Below the pieces are notes generated by a model that was not told the DNA's origin, did no database searches, and was given only the letters and a program-made list of their open reading frames with translations. DNA of 45,562 nucleotides from Acaryochloris sp. IP29b_bin.137 (GTDB lineage: Bacteria > Cyanobacteriota > Cyanobacteriia > Thermosynechococcales > Thermosynechococcaceae): contig NZ_JANQOP010000186.1 of assembly GCF_028285745.1 (NCBI RefSeq), positions 1 through 45,562 of the forward strand, in the 5' to 3' direction. A program made the translations under genes and the position numbers. The stretch's first letter is position 1. Each line of letters begins with the position of its first letter. This document shows, piece after piece, positions 36,747-44,557 of the stretch.

Positions 36747-38093
36747 GTGGCTCAGTCTCTACCAGACAACATTCAAACAGCAGTTGAGGAGGCAACCTGC
36801 AAACCCATATCGGTTCGCCAACATGCTTGTTTCAGCATTCAACATATTATTCAACAAGTAGAGACCTTTCCTGTTCCGCTGCAAACAGAGCTGCAAAACC
36901 AGCTGGGTGCCTTATCCAGCTTGAACTCGAAACTCAATCAAGGGATATTTCAAATTGCGACGTTTGGGTTTGTCAGTCGCGGGAAATCGGCTGTTCTCAA
37001 CGCTTTATTTGCGGAGACCATTTTTCCCGTTGGTCCTTTGAATGGAGAAACGCAATGGCCCCGTTCTGTGCGTTGGTCGCCTGGTGGAACTTCTTCTCTA
37101 CCGGATTTACAGATTGAACTGATTGATACGCCTGGTTTAGACGAAATTGAGGGGCAGGGGCGAGCCCAAATGGCTCAGGAAATTGCCCAGGCTGCTGATC
37201 TGATTCTGTTTATTATTGCGGGGCCACCCACTGCCTTGGAATTAGACGCACTTAAAGCGTTACGACAATCGGGGCGTCCGCTATTGATTGTGGTCAATAA
37301 GGCGGACCTCTATCCTGATTTAGATGCGGCCAAAGTTTATGATCGCATCACTGATTCGTCTTTACAACAGGTTCTAACCCCAGAAGATATCTTGCTGACA
37401 TCAGCCGCTCCAGCTCCCTTAGAAATTCGGGTAGAATTTCCAGACGGTCGCACCACCACAGAGTGGGAAACACCTCCCGTAAATATTGAGCCCTTACGCT
37501 TGGCATTGCTGCAGTTGATTCAGCAAGAAGGCCGCACAATATTAACCTTGAATACGCTTCTGCAAGCCCAAAGGATACAGCGCGATATTGCCGAGCATGT
37601 TCAGACCTACGAAGCGCAATCAGGCAAAGCCTGTATGGGGCAGTATGCCCGCTTAAAGGCTGCGCTCATTGCCATTTGTCCGCTCACCTTTCTCGATGTC
37701 GGCATCGGTCTCCTGGCTGATTTACTCTTAATTGGCACCCTAGTCAAACTCTACCGCTTGCCCACCCATCGACACCAAGTTAATCAACTTTGGGGCCAAA
37801 TCCTATTGAGTCTTACTAGCTTAGGTTTAGTGGAGATCATGACTCCCACTTTGTCTGCTTGGACCCATCATCTCTCCCTCGGTTTTCTGCCCTGGGTGAG
37901 TACCGGTTTACTCCAAGCCGGGGTTAGTCTATATGGCACGCAGCGGGTGGGTCGTCAAACGCAAATCTATTTAGTCAAGGGCTACACTTGGGGTCCCTTG
38001 GGCGCTAGCACCTTGATCCAAGATATTCTCAAACAATTGCAGCCTCAGACGGTGCTGTATCGCCTGCGGGAAGAGTTATCTGCCCAGCTATAA
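36747..38093 (+). CDS. Dynamin/Era-like GTPase with hydrophobic DUF697-like tail
   Basis: 448 residues from GTG 36747, six bases after the preceding gene, without an obvious ribosome-binding site, so probably translated by coupling. All GTPase motifs are present: G1 GFVSRGKS (about 74-81), G3 DTPG (about 127-130), G4 NKAD (about 184-187). The C-terminal third has two hydrophobic segments (about 305-330 and 370-400) around PLTFLDVGIGLLADLLLIG, similar to DUF697 proteins. The pair with the G3-less protein upstream is likely co-expressed and may form a heteromeric membrane GTPase. Role unknown; homologues have been suggested to act in membrane or cell-envelope processes. Confidence 0.85.
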   Translation: MAQSLPDNIQTAVEEATCKPISVRQHACFSIQHIIQQVETFPVPLQTELQNQLGALSSLNSKLNQGIFQIATFGFVSRGKSAVLNALFAETIFPVGPLNGETQWPRSVRWSPGGTSSLPDLQIELIDTPGLDEIEGQGRAQMAQEIAQAADLILFIIAGPPTALELDALKALRQSGRPLLIVVNKADLYPDLDAAKVYDRITDSSLQQVLTPEDILLTSAAPAPLEIRVEFPDGRTTTEWETPPVNIEPLRLALLQLIQQEGRTILTLNTLLQAQRIQRDIAEHVQTYEAQSGKACMGQYARLKAALIAICPLTFLDVGIGLLADLLLIGTLVKLYRLPTHRHQVNQLWGQILLSLTSLGLVEIMTPTLSAWTHHLSLGFLPWVSTGLLQAGVSLYGTQRVGRQTQIYLVKGYTWGPLGASTLIQDILKQLQPQTVLYRLREELSAQL

Positions 38094-38095
38094 GC

Positions 38096-38491
38096 CTATT
38101 TCGATAGGCAGGCTGGACTGTTTTCAAGAATGACTTCAAACATTGGCATTGCCACCTCTACAGGTTGCTGATAATAGCCCACCATCTCTTGCTCAATGTT
38201 GCGGCGAGCTTGATTCGCTTGTCGAGTGCCCGCATACTCAGACAAAATCACGAGATATTGAGCTGCTCGCGACGCTGCTTCGATGCGATCGTTTCGTCGC
38301 ATGGCCACCTGAAATAAATTCCAAGATTGCCAAGCACTATTGACGAGGGAGGGCCTCGTAATCAACCCTTGAGAGATGGCGCTTTCGTAATTGACCCGGT
38401 AAGGGCTACAGGTCTTGGCTGCAAGCGCCGGTGCCACCACTAATTGCAGTTGAATGGGTAATAACAGCCCCAGCAGATAGATTCGTTTCAT
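38096..38491 (-). CDS. Small exported hypothetical protein
   Basis: 131 residues from ATG 38491 (a GTG at 38503 would add four). A signal peptide of about 24 residues ends ALA-A, followed by a helical, TPR-like region with few distinctive features and two Cys (about 28 and 127) that could form a disulfide. I do not recognise the family. It is convergent with the GTPase pair, 2 bp after its stop. Confidence 0.65.
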   Translation of the reverse strand: MKRIYLLGLLLPIQLQLVVAPALAAKTCSPYRVNYESAISQGLITRPSLVNSAWQSWNLFQVAMRRNDRIEAASRAAQYLVILSEYAGTRQANQARRNIEQEMVGYYQQPVEVAMPMFEVILENSPACLSK

Positions 38492-38644
38492 CACACACCC
38501 CACACACTAGAGAGTCATTTTTTCTAGACATGAAAATGCCTAATCGATATGGTGCCCATTGAACGCAGAAATGCGAATGGAAACTCGAGGCATCAGATGA
38601 GGAGTAAAACATGCTTTACTCAAAGCTTATCGTCTTTAAAGAAT

Positions 38645-39043
38645 TTATGGGAAAGCAATCGTTCCATTCGGTAACGTGGCTTTTTCAAAACTTAATGCTT
38701 GGCCTAATCGCTCTCCGCCTTCAAACTGAGCTTGTGAGAGGTTCGCTCCCTCTAAATTGGCATCGGTGAAGTCTGTCCATGCGAGGCTAGTACCCGTCAT
38801 CAGAGCATTGGCTAAATTGGCCCCTGTGAGATCGGCCAGATTTAAATTGGCGTTTGTTAGATTAGCCCCTGCTAGATTAGCGTGACGTAAATTAACAGCA
38901 GATAAATCAGCGCCTTGCAAGTCACAGCCAGGACAAGACCGCGATTTCACCAATCTTTGCAAATGTTCAGGATTTTCTGCCTGAGCATTTGGGCTGATCC
39001 AGAGCATTGCAAATAGGGCCACACCAAGAGTTAAAGATTTCAT
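38645..39043 (-). CDS. Exported pentapeptide repeat protein
   Basis: 132 residues. A signal peptide of about 22 residues (ending AQA-E), then CPGCDLQGADLS and about ten pentapeptides of the A(N/D)L type (about 42-105), and a short PNGT tail. The CPGC-led pentapeptide form is common among exported cyanobacterial proteins. Probably periplasmic or lumenal. ATG 39043. Function unknown. It differs from the cytosolic pentapeptide protein at 5194-5712 by its signal peptide. Confidence 0.88.
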   Translation of the reverse strand: MKSLTLGVALFAMLWISPNAQAENPEHLQRLVKSRSCPGCDLQGADLSAVNLRHANLAGANLTNANLNLADLTGANLANALMTGTSLAWTDFTDANLEGANLSQAQFEGGERLGQALSFEKATLPNGTIAFP

Positions 39044-39262
39044 GGATTAATATTGAATACATACTCTTTGGACATTTTAGAAGAAAGCAAGGGGCAGTTC
39101 TATTCCTGACCATACTGTTTGGTAGGTCTGGTAGGGGTCTGAAAGACTTGGGAAAGTGAATACAGAATCGATATCCCCAAAAATAATTAATCTATGAGAA
39201 TAAAAACAGATTCTTGAGGCAAAATTCTTTACAATTGGAGCATGTTGCATTGAGCCACGCCC

Positions 39263-40447
39263 GTGGGAGATAAACCATTTCTAAAACCCTCTGGGAAATG
39301 GATCATTTCTGGAGCAGTTGTCTTAGCTCTAGGGATTAGTGGTGTCAGTGTCTTTCAAGCTTTACATCCAGGACCCGACAAAACAGAGAATGCGCCGACT
39401 CCCTCTGCCAAACAACCCCGAGCGATATCCGCGCTGGGTCGTATTGAGCCAGCTGGGCAAGTGCTAAAAGTCAGTGGTCCGACGGGGGAAAGGGTTTTGA
39501 GGTTGTTGGTTAAAGAAGGACAACAACTGGAGAAAGGAGAGACACTGGCTTTCCTAGACAGCTATCCTGAACGGCAAGCTGAAGTAAAACTCGCTGCAAG
39601 CCGTTTGTTAGAAGCCCAGAATCGCTTTATTGCGGAAGGTGAGTTGGGAAGGGCGCAAGGACAAGAAGCAAGAACACGCCGCAACCAGGCTGAAAACCCA
39701 AAAATCAGAGAGATTCTGGCTCAAGGTGCCCTAGTTCGACAGTCTCGGGTGGAGTATCAACAAGCTCAAACAAACTTAAAAAGGTACCAAAACTTGCAAC
39801 AGGCCGGAGCGGTTTCTCAGCAAGATTTAGATGATCGGATGCTGTCTTTTCGCAGTAAACAACAGCAACTCAATAATGCGATCGCAACCCTGGCCATGCT
39901 GGAAGAAGAACTCAAAACCGATAGCAACAATGCCAAAGCTCAAATCAATCGAACTCAGGCAGGGACCTTGCGATCGCAAGCCCAAATCGACTTAGCCTCA
40001 GCCAAAAGCAATCTAGAGCTCGCGAAAGCCCGGATGACGCGGACCATCATTCGAGCCCCCAAATCGGGTCAAGTTCTCAAAATTCTGGTGCGAGAAGGGG
40101 AAGCGATTCCTACGATTGCGAACCAAGGCAGTAATGCCCAGCAAGCTATTCTCGAAATGGGTAATACTCGGCAAATGTACGTGGTTGCAGAAGTCTATGA
40201 GACAGACATTAATAAAGTGAAAATTGGTCAAATTGCGAAGATTAACAGTCCTATTATCAAGGGAGAGATAGAGGGCACCGTTGATAAGATTGGGCTAAAG
40301 ATTGGCAAGAACGATGTCGTCGGTACTGACCCTGCGGCCAATACCGACCTCCGGGTTGTAGAAGTCAAAATTCGCCTCCACAACAGTATTGCCGTTGCCG
40401 GGCTCACGAATTTGACCGTTAATGTGGATATCCAAATGGAAGGATAG
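39263..40447 (+). CDS. devB: DevB-like membrane fusion protein of an ABC exporter
   Basis: 394 residues from GTG 39263. A single N-terminal membrane segment (about 13-33), a lipoyl-type half (GRIEPAGQVLKVSGPTGERV), a long alpha-helical hairpin (about 100-255) and a second lipoyl half with APKSGQVLKI, as in HlyD/DevB adaptors. It would bridge the DevC/DevA inner-membrane transporter and a TolC-type outer-membrane channel. In Nostoc DevBCA exports heterocyst glycolipids; non-heterocystous cyanobacteria keep homologues with other, mostly unknown, substrates. It is first of a three-gene operon, 9 nt before devC. No NtcA site (GTA-N8-TAC) was noticed upstream. Confidence 0.9.
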   Translation: MGDKPFLKPSGKWIISGAVVLALGISGVSVFQALHPGPDKTENAPTPSAKQPRAISALGRIEPAGQVLKVSGPTGERVLRLLVKEGQQLEKGETLAFLDSYPERQAEVKLAASRLLEAQNRFIAEGELGRAQGQEARTRRNQAENPKIREILAQGALVRQSRVEYQQAQTNLKRYQNLQQAGAVSQQDLDDRMLSFRSKQQQLNNAIATLAMLEEELKTDSNNAKAQINRTQAGTLRSQAQIDLASAKSNLELAKARMTRTIIRAPKSGQVLKILVREGEAIPTIANQGSNAQQAILEMGNTRQMYVVAEVYETDINKVKIGQIAKINSPIIKGEIEGTVDKIGLKIGKNDVVGTDPAANTDLRVVEVKIRLHNSIAVAGLTNLTVNVDIQMEG

Positions 40448-40456
40448 GCAGCGAAG

Positions 40457-41611
40457 ATGCTGCTGGCCATTCCCCTCGCCTGGTTGCAGCTTGCCCGGGA
40501 AAAGGTGCGGCTGTTGGTTGCCCTCGCAGGGATAGGATTTGCCGTTATTTTGATGATGATGCAGCTCGGCTTTCAAGAAGCGCTATTTACGGCTGCCGTT
40601 AATTTCCATGTCAACCTCAAGACGGATATTGTCCTGATCAATCCCCAAACAACCACCTTGTTTGCGATCAAGAACTTGAGTCGCAGACGACTGTATCAAT
40701 CAGCCGGGGTGGAGGGTGTGCAATCGGTTACTCCCCTTTATCTAGACTTTGGATTTTGGCGAAATCCAGAAACCCGGAGCACCCGACAAATCATGATTAT
40801 TGGGTTTGACCCCAGTCAGGCTGTCTTTTCCTTGCCAGGGGTAGAAACCTACTTAGACCAGATCAAATTACCGGATGTGGTGCTGTTTGATGAAAACTCT
40901 CGGCCTGAGTATGGCCCGATTGCAGACCAATTCCAACAGGGGCAAACGGTATCCACAGAAGTATCGGGTCGAAAAATTACCGTTGGTGGCTTGTTTCAGT
41001 TGGGAGCGTCTTTTTCTGCTGACGGCAATTTGATTACGAGTGATGTTAATTTGATTCGAATGATCCCTGAGCGAACTCTAGGATTGATTGATATCGGTCT
41101 GATTAACGTTAAACCGGGGGGAGATGTCAGTGCTGTGATCACTGAACTTCAGAACATCCTGCCAGATGATGTCCTAGTGCTTTCCAAACAGGGGTTTGTT
41201 CAATTTGAGCGAAACTACTGGGAAACCAGTACTACAATTGGCTTTATTTTTACCCTGGGCACTATGATGGGATTTATTGTGGGGATGGTGATTGTGTACC
41301 AAATCCTATATACCGATGTGTCCGATCATTTGGCAGAATATGCCACTTTGAAGGCGATGGGGTACAAAAGTCGATTCCTCTATTCTGTCGTACTGCAAGA
41401 AGCGTTTATCCTGGCTGTATTGGGATTTATTCCAGGATTCGCCCTCTGCTTGGGACTTTATAAACTGGTGCGAGATGGCACTGCTTTACCCATGTTTATG
41501 ACGTCGGATCGAGTGATCACCGTATTTGTGTTGACCTTGATCATGTGCATGGTCTCGGGCGCGATTGCCATGCGCCGAGTTCAAGCGGCAGATCCTGCCG
41601 ATATCTTTTAG
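40457..41611 (+). CDS. devC: DevC-like ABC exporter permease
   Basis: 384 residues. An N-terminal membrane segment (about 18-38), a large extracytoplasmic domain (about 40-260) and three C-terminal segments (about 262-375), the MacB/FtsX arrangement of the DevC family. The opening PLAWLQLAREKVRLLVALAGIGFAV is characteristic (quoted in part; residues 6-18 carry the LAREK motif). It lies between devB and devA on one strand; devA starts 2 nt after its stop. Confidence 0.9.
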   Translation: MLLAIPLAWLQLAREKVRLLVALAGIGFAVILMMMQLGFQEALFTAAVNFHVNLKTDIVLINPQTTTLFAIKNLSRRRLYQSAGVEGVQSVTPLYLDFGFWRNPETRSTRQIMIIGFDPSQAVFSLPGVETYLDQIKLPDVVLFDENSRPEYGPIADQFQQGQTVSTEVSGRKITVGGLFQLGASFSADGNLITSDVNLIRMIPERTLGLIDIGLINVKPGGDVSAVITELQNILPDDVLVLSKQGFVQFERNYWETSTTIGFIFTLGTMMGFIVGMVIVYQILYTDVSDHLAEYATLKAMGYKSRFLYSVVLQEAFILAVLGFIPGFALCLGLYKLVRDGTALPMFMTSDRVITVFVLTLIMCMVSGAIAMRRVQAADPADIF

Positions 41612-41612
41612 G

Positions 41613-42323
41613 ATGAGTGCTGCTCCAGTGATTGCGGTTGATCGGGTCAGCCATTTCTTTGGTAGAGGAAGACTCCGTAAGCAAGTCCTATTCGATGTTT
41701 GCGCCGATATCCATGCGGGCGAGGTTGTGATTATGTCCGGCCCTTCCGGGTCAGGGAAAACGACCCTTTTGACCTTGATTGGTGCCCTGAGAGCCACCCA
41801 GTCTGGTCGCCTGTCGGTCCTAGGCCAACAGTTGAGGGATGCTAGCACCCATGAATTGGTTCAGGTCCGTCGATATATTGGCTATATTTTCCAAGCCCAT
41901 AATCTGCTGTACTCTCTCACGGCTCGGCAAAATGTCCAAATATCTTTGGATCTGCATACGGACATCGATCCAAAGGTTGCCTACCAGCGATCGGTGGATA
42001 TGCTCGCTGAAGTGGGTTTAGCAGACTGGGCCGATTATTATCCCCAGGAATTATCAGGGGGACAAAAGCAACGGGTTGCGATCGCACGCGCCCTAGTCAG
42101 TTATCCAAAAATCGTCCTCGCCGATGAACCTACGGCTTCTTTAGATAAGCAATCGGGCAGGGAGGTCGTGGAACTAATGCAGCAGCTTGCCAAACAGCAG
42201 GGCTGTACGATTCTCATGGTGACACACGATAACCGAGTCTTGGATGTCGCAGATCGACTGATTCAGATGGAAGATGGTCATCTGAAGCCGCAATCAACCC
42301 CCTATCCACTCTCCTCCAACTGA
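41613..42323 (+). CDS. devA: DevA-like ABC exporter ATPase
   Basis: 236 residues from ATG 41613; the frame also extends upstream inside devC but the family begins near MSAAPVIAVDRVSHFFG. Walker A GPSGSGKTT (about 44-52), Q-loop in IFQAHNLL, signature LSGGQKQRVAIARAL, Walker B VLADEPTASLD and switch His in MVTHD are all intact. It powers the DevBC exporter and belongs to the LolD/MacB ATPase branch. Start is 2 nt after the devC stop, implying coupling. Confidence 0.93.
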   Translation: MSAAPVIAVDRVSHFFGRGRLRKQVLFDVCADIHAGEVVIMSGPSGSGKTTLLTLIGALRATQSGRLSVLGQQLRDASTHELVQVRRYIGYIFQAHNLLYSLTARQNVQISLDLHTDIDPKVAYQRSVDMLAEVGLADWADYYPQELSGGQKQRVAIARALVSYPKIVLADEPTASLDKQSGREVVELMQQLAKQQGCTILMVTHDNRVLDVADRLIQMEDGHLKPQSTPYPLSSN

Positions 42324-42504
42324 TTTTTTTATCTGGACAGCCCTTTGAGTCGACGGCAGCAGTTGCGGGACTGATTGTCCTCAGCATGTTTAGAGTAAAA
42401 AATCTCAGTTAATGAGTTTTGTCTATGCCAAAGTTTATGATTCATTATGCAGGCTTATTCCATCAATGAAATAGATCGATCTGCCGATAGGGGATCAGCA
42501 ACAG

Positions 42505-42533
42505 GGGGCCTATGCTCAGATAGGCCCCTTATT
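42505..42533 (+). terminator. Hairpin, possible devBCA terminator
   Basis: Stem GGGGCCTAT / ATAGGCCCC (9 bp) with a 6-nt loop, followed by TTATT. It is 180 nt after the devA stop, so it may instead end a separate small transcript. Confidence 0.65.
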
Positions 42534-42571
42534 CAGAAAGCGTTACAGCTAATTGCGATTCACAGCTTAAC

Positions 42572-42592
42572 CCTTTACACAGGGTGTAAAGG
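42572..42592. promoter_or_regulatory. Operator-like palindrome CCTTTACAC-AGG-GTGTAAAGG
   Basis: Perfect 9-bp arms with a 3-bp spacer, about 125 bp before the Dps start. Odd-length spacing and AT-rich core resemble a repressor operator more than a terminator, since no T-run follows. Confidence 0.5.
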
Positions 42593-42597
42593 CGATG

Positions 42598-42700
42598 AAC
42601 AGAAATTTTTAATTGAAAATTGATTGCAATAACATCCATTCTCTGTTACTTTTTTGTGTAGAGATTTATTGAAAGATATTTTCAGTTAAAAATTTCTGTT
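42598..42700. repeat. 22-bp inverted repeat pair around a 59-bp core
   Basis: The left arm AACAGAAATTTTTAATTGAA (plus AA) and the reverse complement of the right arm agree at 21 of 22 positions. The right arm ends just before the Dps start. It could be a miniature transposable element, a long RNA stem in the leader, or paired operators. Confidence 0.85.
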
Positions 42701-42716
42701 TGAGATGAGAAGCAGT

Positions 42717-43250
42717 ATGCCTGACATACAAACAGCTTGCCAACCTGCTGGGACAGTCGAACCCAACCCCATCGATCTGGGGTCAGAAATTACGGTTCCA
42801 GTGTGTGAAGGTTTGAATATTGCCCTAGCCAGTTTTCAAGGACTCTATTTGCAATATCAAAAGCATCATTTTGTGGTCGAAGGTGCTGAGTTCTATCCGC
42901 TACATCAGTACTTTCAAGATAGTGGTGAAGTAGTTCGAGGGCATGTGCATGACCTAGGCGAGCGTTTAAATGGCTTGGGTGGTGTCCCCATTGCCAGTGT
43001 TAATCAACTGGCTGAGTTATGTGTTTTTACGTCGGAAGCAGAGGGCTGTTTTACCGAACGGCAAATGGTGGAACATAACTTAGCAGCGGAGCAATCAGTG
43101 GTTTCTTTACTGAGATCGCAAGCTGCCCAGGCTGAAAGCCTAGGCGATCGCGCAACCCGTTATCTGTTGGAACAGTTATTGCTCGCCACAGAGGAGAGAG
43201 CTTTTCACCTTGCTCATTTTTTGGCAAGTGACAGTCTTAAAGTCGCGTAA
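42717..43250 (+). CDS. Dps-family ferritin with His in the ferroxidase site
   Basis: 177 residues from ATG 42717, with GAGAAG just upstream; ATG 42705 would add four residues. A Dps four-helix protein that stores iron and protects DNA by oxidising Fe(II). The family signature is present ([33 protein letters not shown]). At the ferroxidase site the position normally held by Asp, four residues before Glu82, is His78. This His-type site is known from Thermosynechococcus DpsA and a Nostoc Dps. The C-terminal helix has the usual [12 protein letters not shown] wording. It heads an iron-linked block. Confidence 0.92.
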   Translation: MPDIQTACQPAGTVEPNPIDLGSEITVPVCEGLNIALASFQGLYLQYQKHHFVVEGAEFYPLHQYFQDSGEVVRGHVHDLGERLNGLGGVPIASVNQLAELCVFTSEAEGCFTERQMVEHNLAAEQSVVSLLRSQAAQAESLGDRATRYLLEQLLLATEERAFHLAHFLASDSLKVA

Positions 43251-43326
43251 TTCAAGGGTGGCTTGTTGGCTAAGTGGGGATCGTTTCATTCCAGTACAGC
43301 GCTATTAAATCGTTTGGAGGTCATGG

Positions 43327-43569
43327 ATGCGCCCATCCGGATATCAGTCCACGGTGGAATCACTTCTTGAGAAAATATGTCTTGGCGATCGGTGGCAAGC
43401 CCATCGGCGACTCAAGGAATTATCTCTTAATGCCTGGTGTTCTCCAAATGGACAGTTATGTGTGGAGATTAACAATGATGTTGAAGCCGCTCAAGTTTAC
43501 AGTGTTCTCCAGCAGTTTGTCGCTTCTCGGGCTGAATTGGTGGGCTGGCTGGAACAATGCTGGGAATAA
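43327..43569 (+). CDS. Small conserved cyanobacterial protein
   Basis: 80 residues from ATG 43327, six bases after GGAGG, an excellent ribosome-binding site. The central and C-terminal part (LNAWCSPNGQLCVEINN..., VLQQFVASRAELVGWLEQCW) recalls a family of small cyanobacterial proteins of unknown function. A longer rightward frame in another register (43274-43807) covers the same DNA but has a poor start and no plausible protein features over this stretch. Confidence 0.75.
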   Translation: MRPSGYQSTVESLLEKICLGDRWQAHRRLKELSLNAWCSPNGQLCVEINNDVEAAQVYSVLQQFVASRAELVGWLEQCWE

Positions 43570-43579
43570 CAGCAATAGC

Positions 43580-43807
43580 TTGCAGACACTCACTTGCACC
43601 CGACAAGAAAATAACGGTTGGGTAGACTTTTTTCTTGGTAAAGCCCAGGCGTTGTCGGGTCCATACCAAAGCATTTTAGATGGCAAAGCGAAAGTGGGAC
43701 TTCACTATTGCAAAGGTGATTTAGACCGTATCGCCTCAATGCATTGTCCCTCCGCCGATATTCCCAGTTATCTGTGGCAGTCTCTACAAGATCAGCATCT
43801 GCCGTAA
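43580..43807 (+). CDS. Possible small protein, unknown
   Basis: 75 residues if started at TTG 43580. Sequence such as NGWVDFFLGKAQAL, GKAKVGLHYCKGDLDRI and PSYLWQSLQDQ looks more protein-like than the part of the same frame before 43570, which is antiphase to a better gene. No ATG or clear ribosome-binding site supports the start. It sits 10 nt after the preceding small gene and 44 nt before the 2Fe-2S gene. It may be a real short gene or a remnant. Confidence 0.4.
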   Translation: MQTLTCTRQENNGWVDFFLGKAQALSGPYQSILDGKAKVGLHYCKGDLDRIASMHCPSADIPSYLWQSLQDQHLP

Positions 43808-43851
43808 AGGACATCCATCCCAGCAAGCAAGGAGCATAAACTCTCAATTTC

Positions 43852-44412
43852 ATGGGTAAACACATCGAAAAAACAAATTTCACCCTTAGTGGCCGTTTTT
43901 TGACCTATATTCTGTCAAAAGGCTGCAATGTCAAAGGCATCCGTTTGGCAACCGCTCAAGGAGAGCAGTACATAAAATTATCCAAGTCGTTGCGACCCGC
44001 TTGCTCCGATATTTTGCAGCCTGGAACATGGATTCAAGTGCAGGGCTGCCAAAAAGTCAACACCAAAACAGGCAAGATAAAGCTAAAAGCCAAGGCCATT
44101 ATGCCTGCCCTGCCGGGTAGTGCCGTCAACAACATTGCGCAGCCATCCCATGAGAGGGTAGAGGATGTTCAGAAAGGCAAGATTCGAATTTGCCAGAAAT
44201 CAAGCTGTCGGAAGCGGGGGAGCAAACAAGTCCTCTCTGCGTTAAATTCAGCGTTACAATCCTCAGGCCAAGATAAAGACATTCAGCTACAAGCCATGGG
44301 TTGTATTGGCAAATGTAAAGCTGGCCCCAATCTTGTCGTTTTGCCTGACAAGGCTCGCTACACAAAGGTCAAGCCTAAAAATATCACCCAAATTCTCCGA
44401 CAGCATTTCTGA
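43852..44412 (+). CDS. Protein with C-terminal thioredoxin-like 2Fe-2S ferredoxin domain
   Basis: 186 residues. The N-terminal part (about 8-85) is a basic, beta-rich domain of a kind seen in cyanobacterial relatives. The C-terminal part (about 108-186) has the thioredoxin-like [2Fe-2S] pattern: Cys114-x4-Cys119 and Cys151-x3-Cys155 in RICQKSSCRKRG and MGCIGKCKAGPN. Likely an electron carrier or iron-sulfur sensor. ATG 43852; AAGGAG is 17 nt upstream, further than usual. Lying between Dps and a Fur-box-linked porin, it probably belongs to iron metabolism. Confidence 0.85.
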   Translation: MGKHIEKTNFTLSGRFLTYILSKGCNVKGIRLATAQGEQYIKLSKSLRPACSDILQPGTWIQVQGCQKVNTKTGKIKLKAKAIMPALPGSAVNNIAQPSHERVEDVQKGKIRICQKSSCRKRGSKQVLSALNSALQSSGQDKDIQLQAMGCIGKCKAGPNLVVLPDKARYTKVKPKNITQILRQHF

Positions 44413-44448
44413 GAAACATAAGTGATGTTTGATAAGTTTCTTCTACAC

Positions 44449-44477
44449 TTGAAGAAAATAGAGATAATGATTATCAT
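44449..44477 (+). promoter_or_regulatory. Candidate promoter of the iron porin gene
   Basis: TTGAAG (44449-44454), a 17-nt spacer and TATCAT (44472-44477). The -10 element lies inside the Fur box, so bound Fur would block it. Confidence 0.6.
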
Positions 44478-44481
44478 TATC
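44463..44481. promoter_or_regulatory. Fur box
   Basis: GATAATGATTATCATTATC differs from the Fur consensus GATAATGATAATCATTATC at the centre base only. It sits in a perfect 29-bp palindrome (44458-44486), 76 bp before the porin start. Confidence 0.92.
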
Positions 44482-44557
44482 TCTATCGTTTAAGCTGGAG
44501 TCCTAGTCTCTCAGGGGTCACCCAGCGTTTTTTAACCAAATGTGTGTGAGGATAATG

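Larger units (their letters stand above)
42324..42716. other. Intergenic region with hairpins and inverted repeats
   Basis: 393 bases before the Dps gene. In order: a terminator-like hairpin (42505-42528), a perfect 9-bp inverted repeat CCTTTACAC/GTGTAAAGG (42572-42592) and a pair of 22-bp inverted repeats (42598-42619 and 42679-42700) that ends 16 bp before the preferred Dps start. Confidence 0.7.

Noticed and set aside
43274..43807. 177-codon rightward frame
   Set aside because: Its first half is antiphase to the better-supported 80-residue gene; only its last 75 codons might be real.
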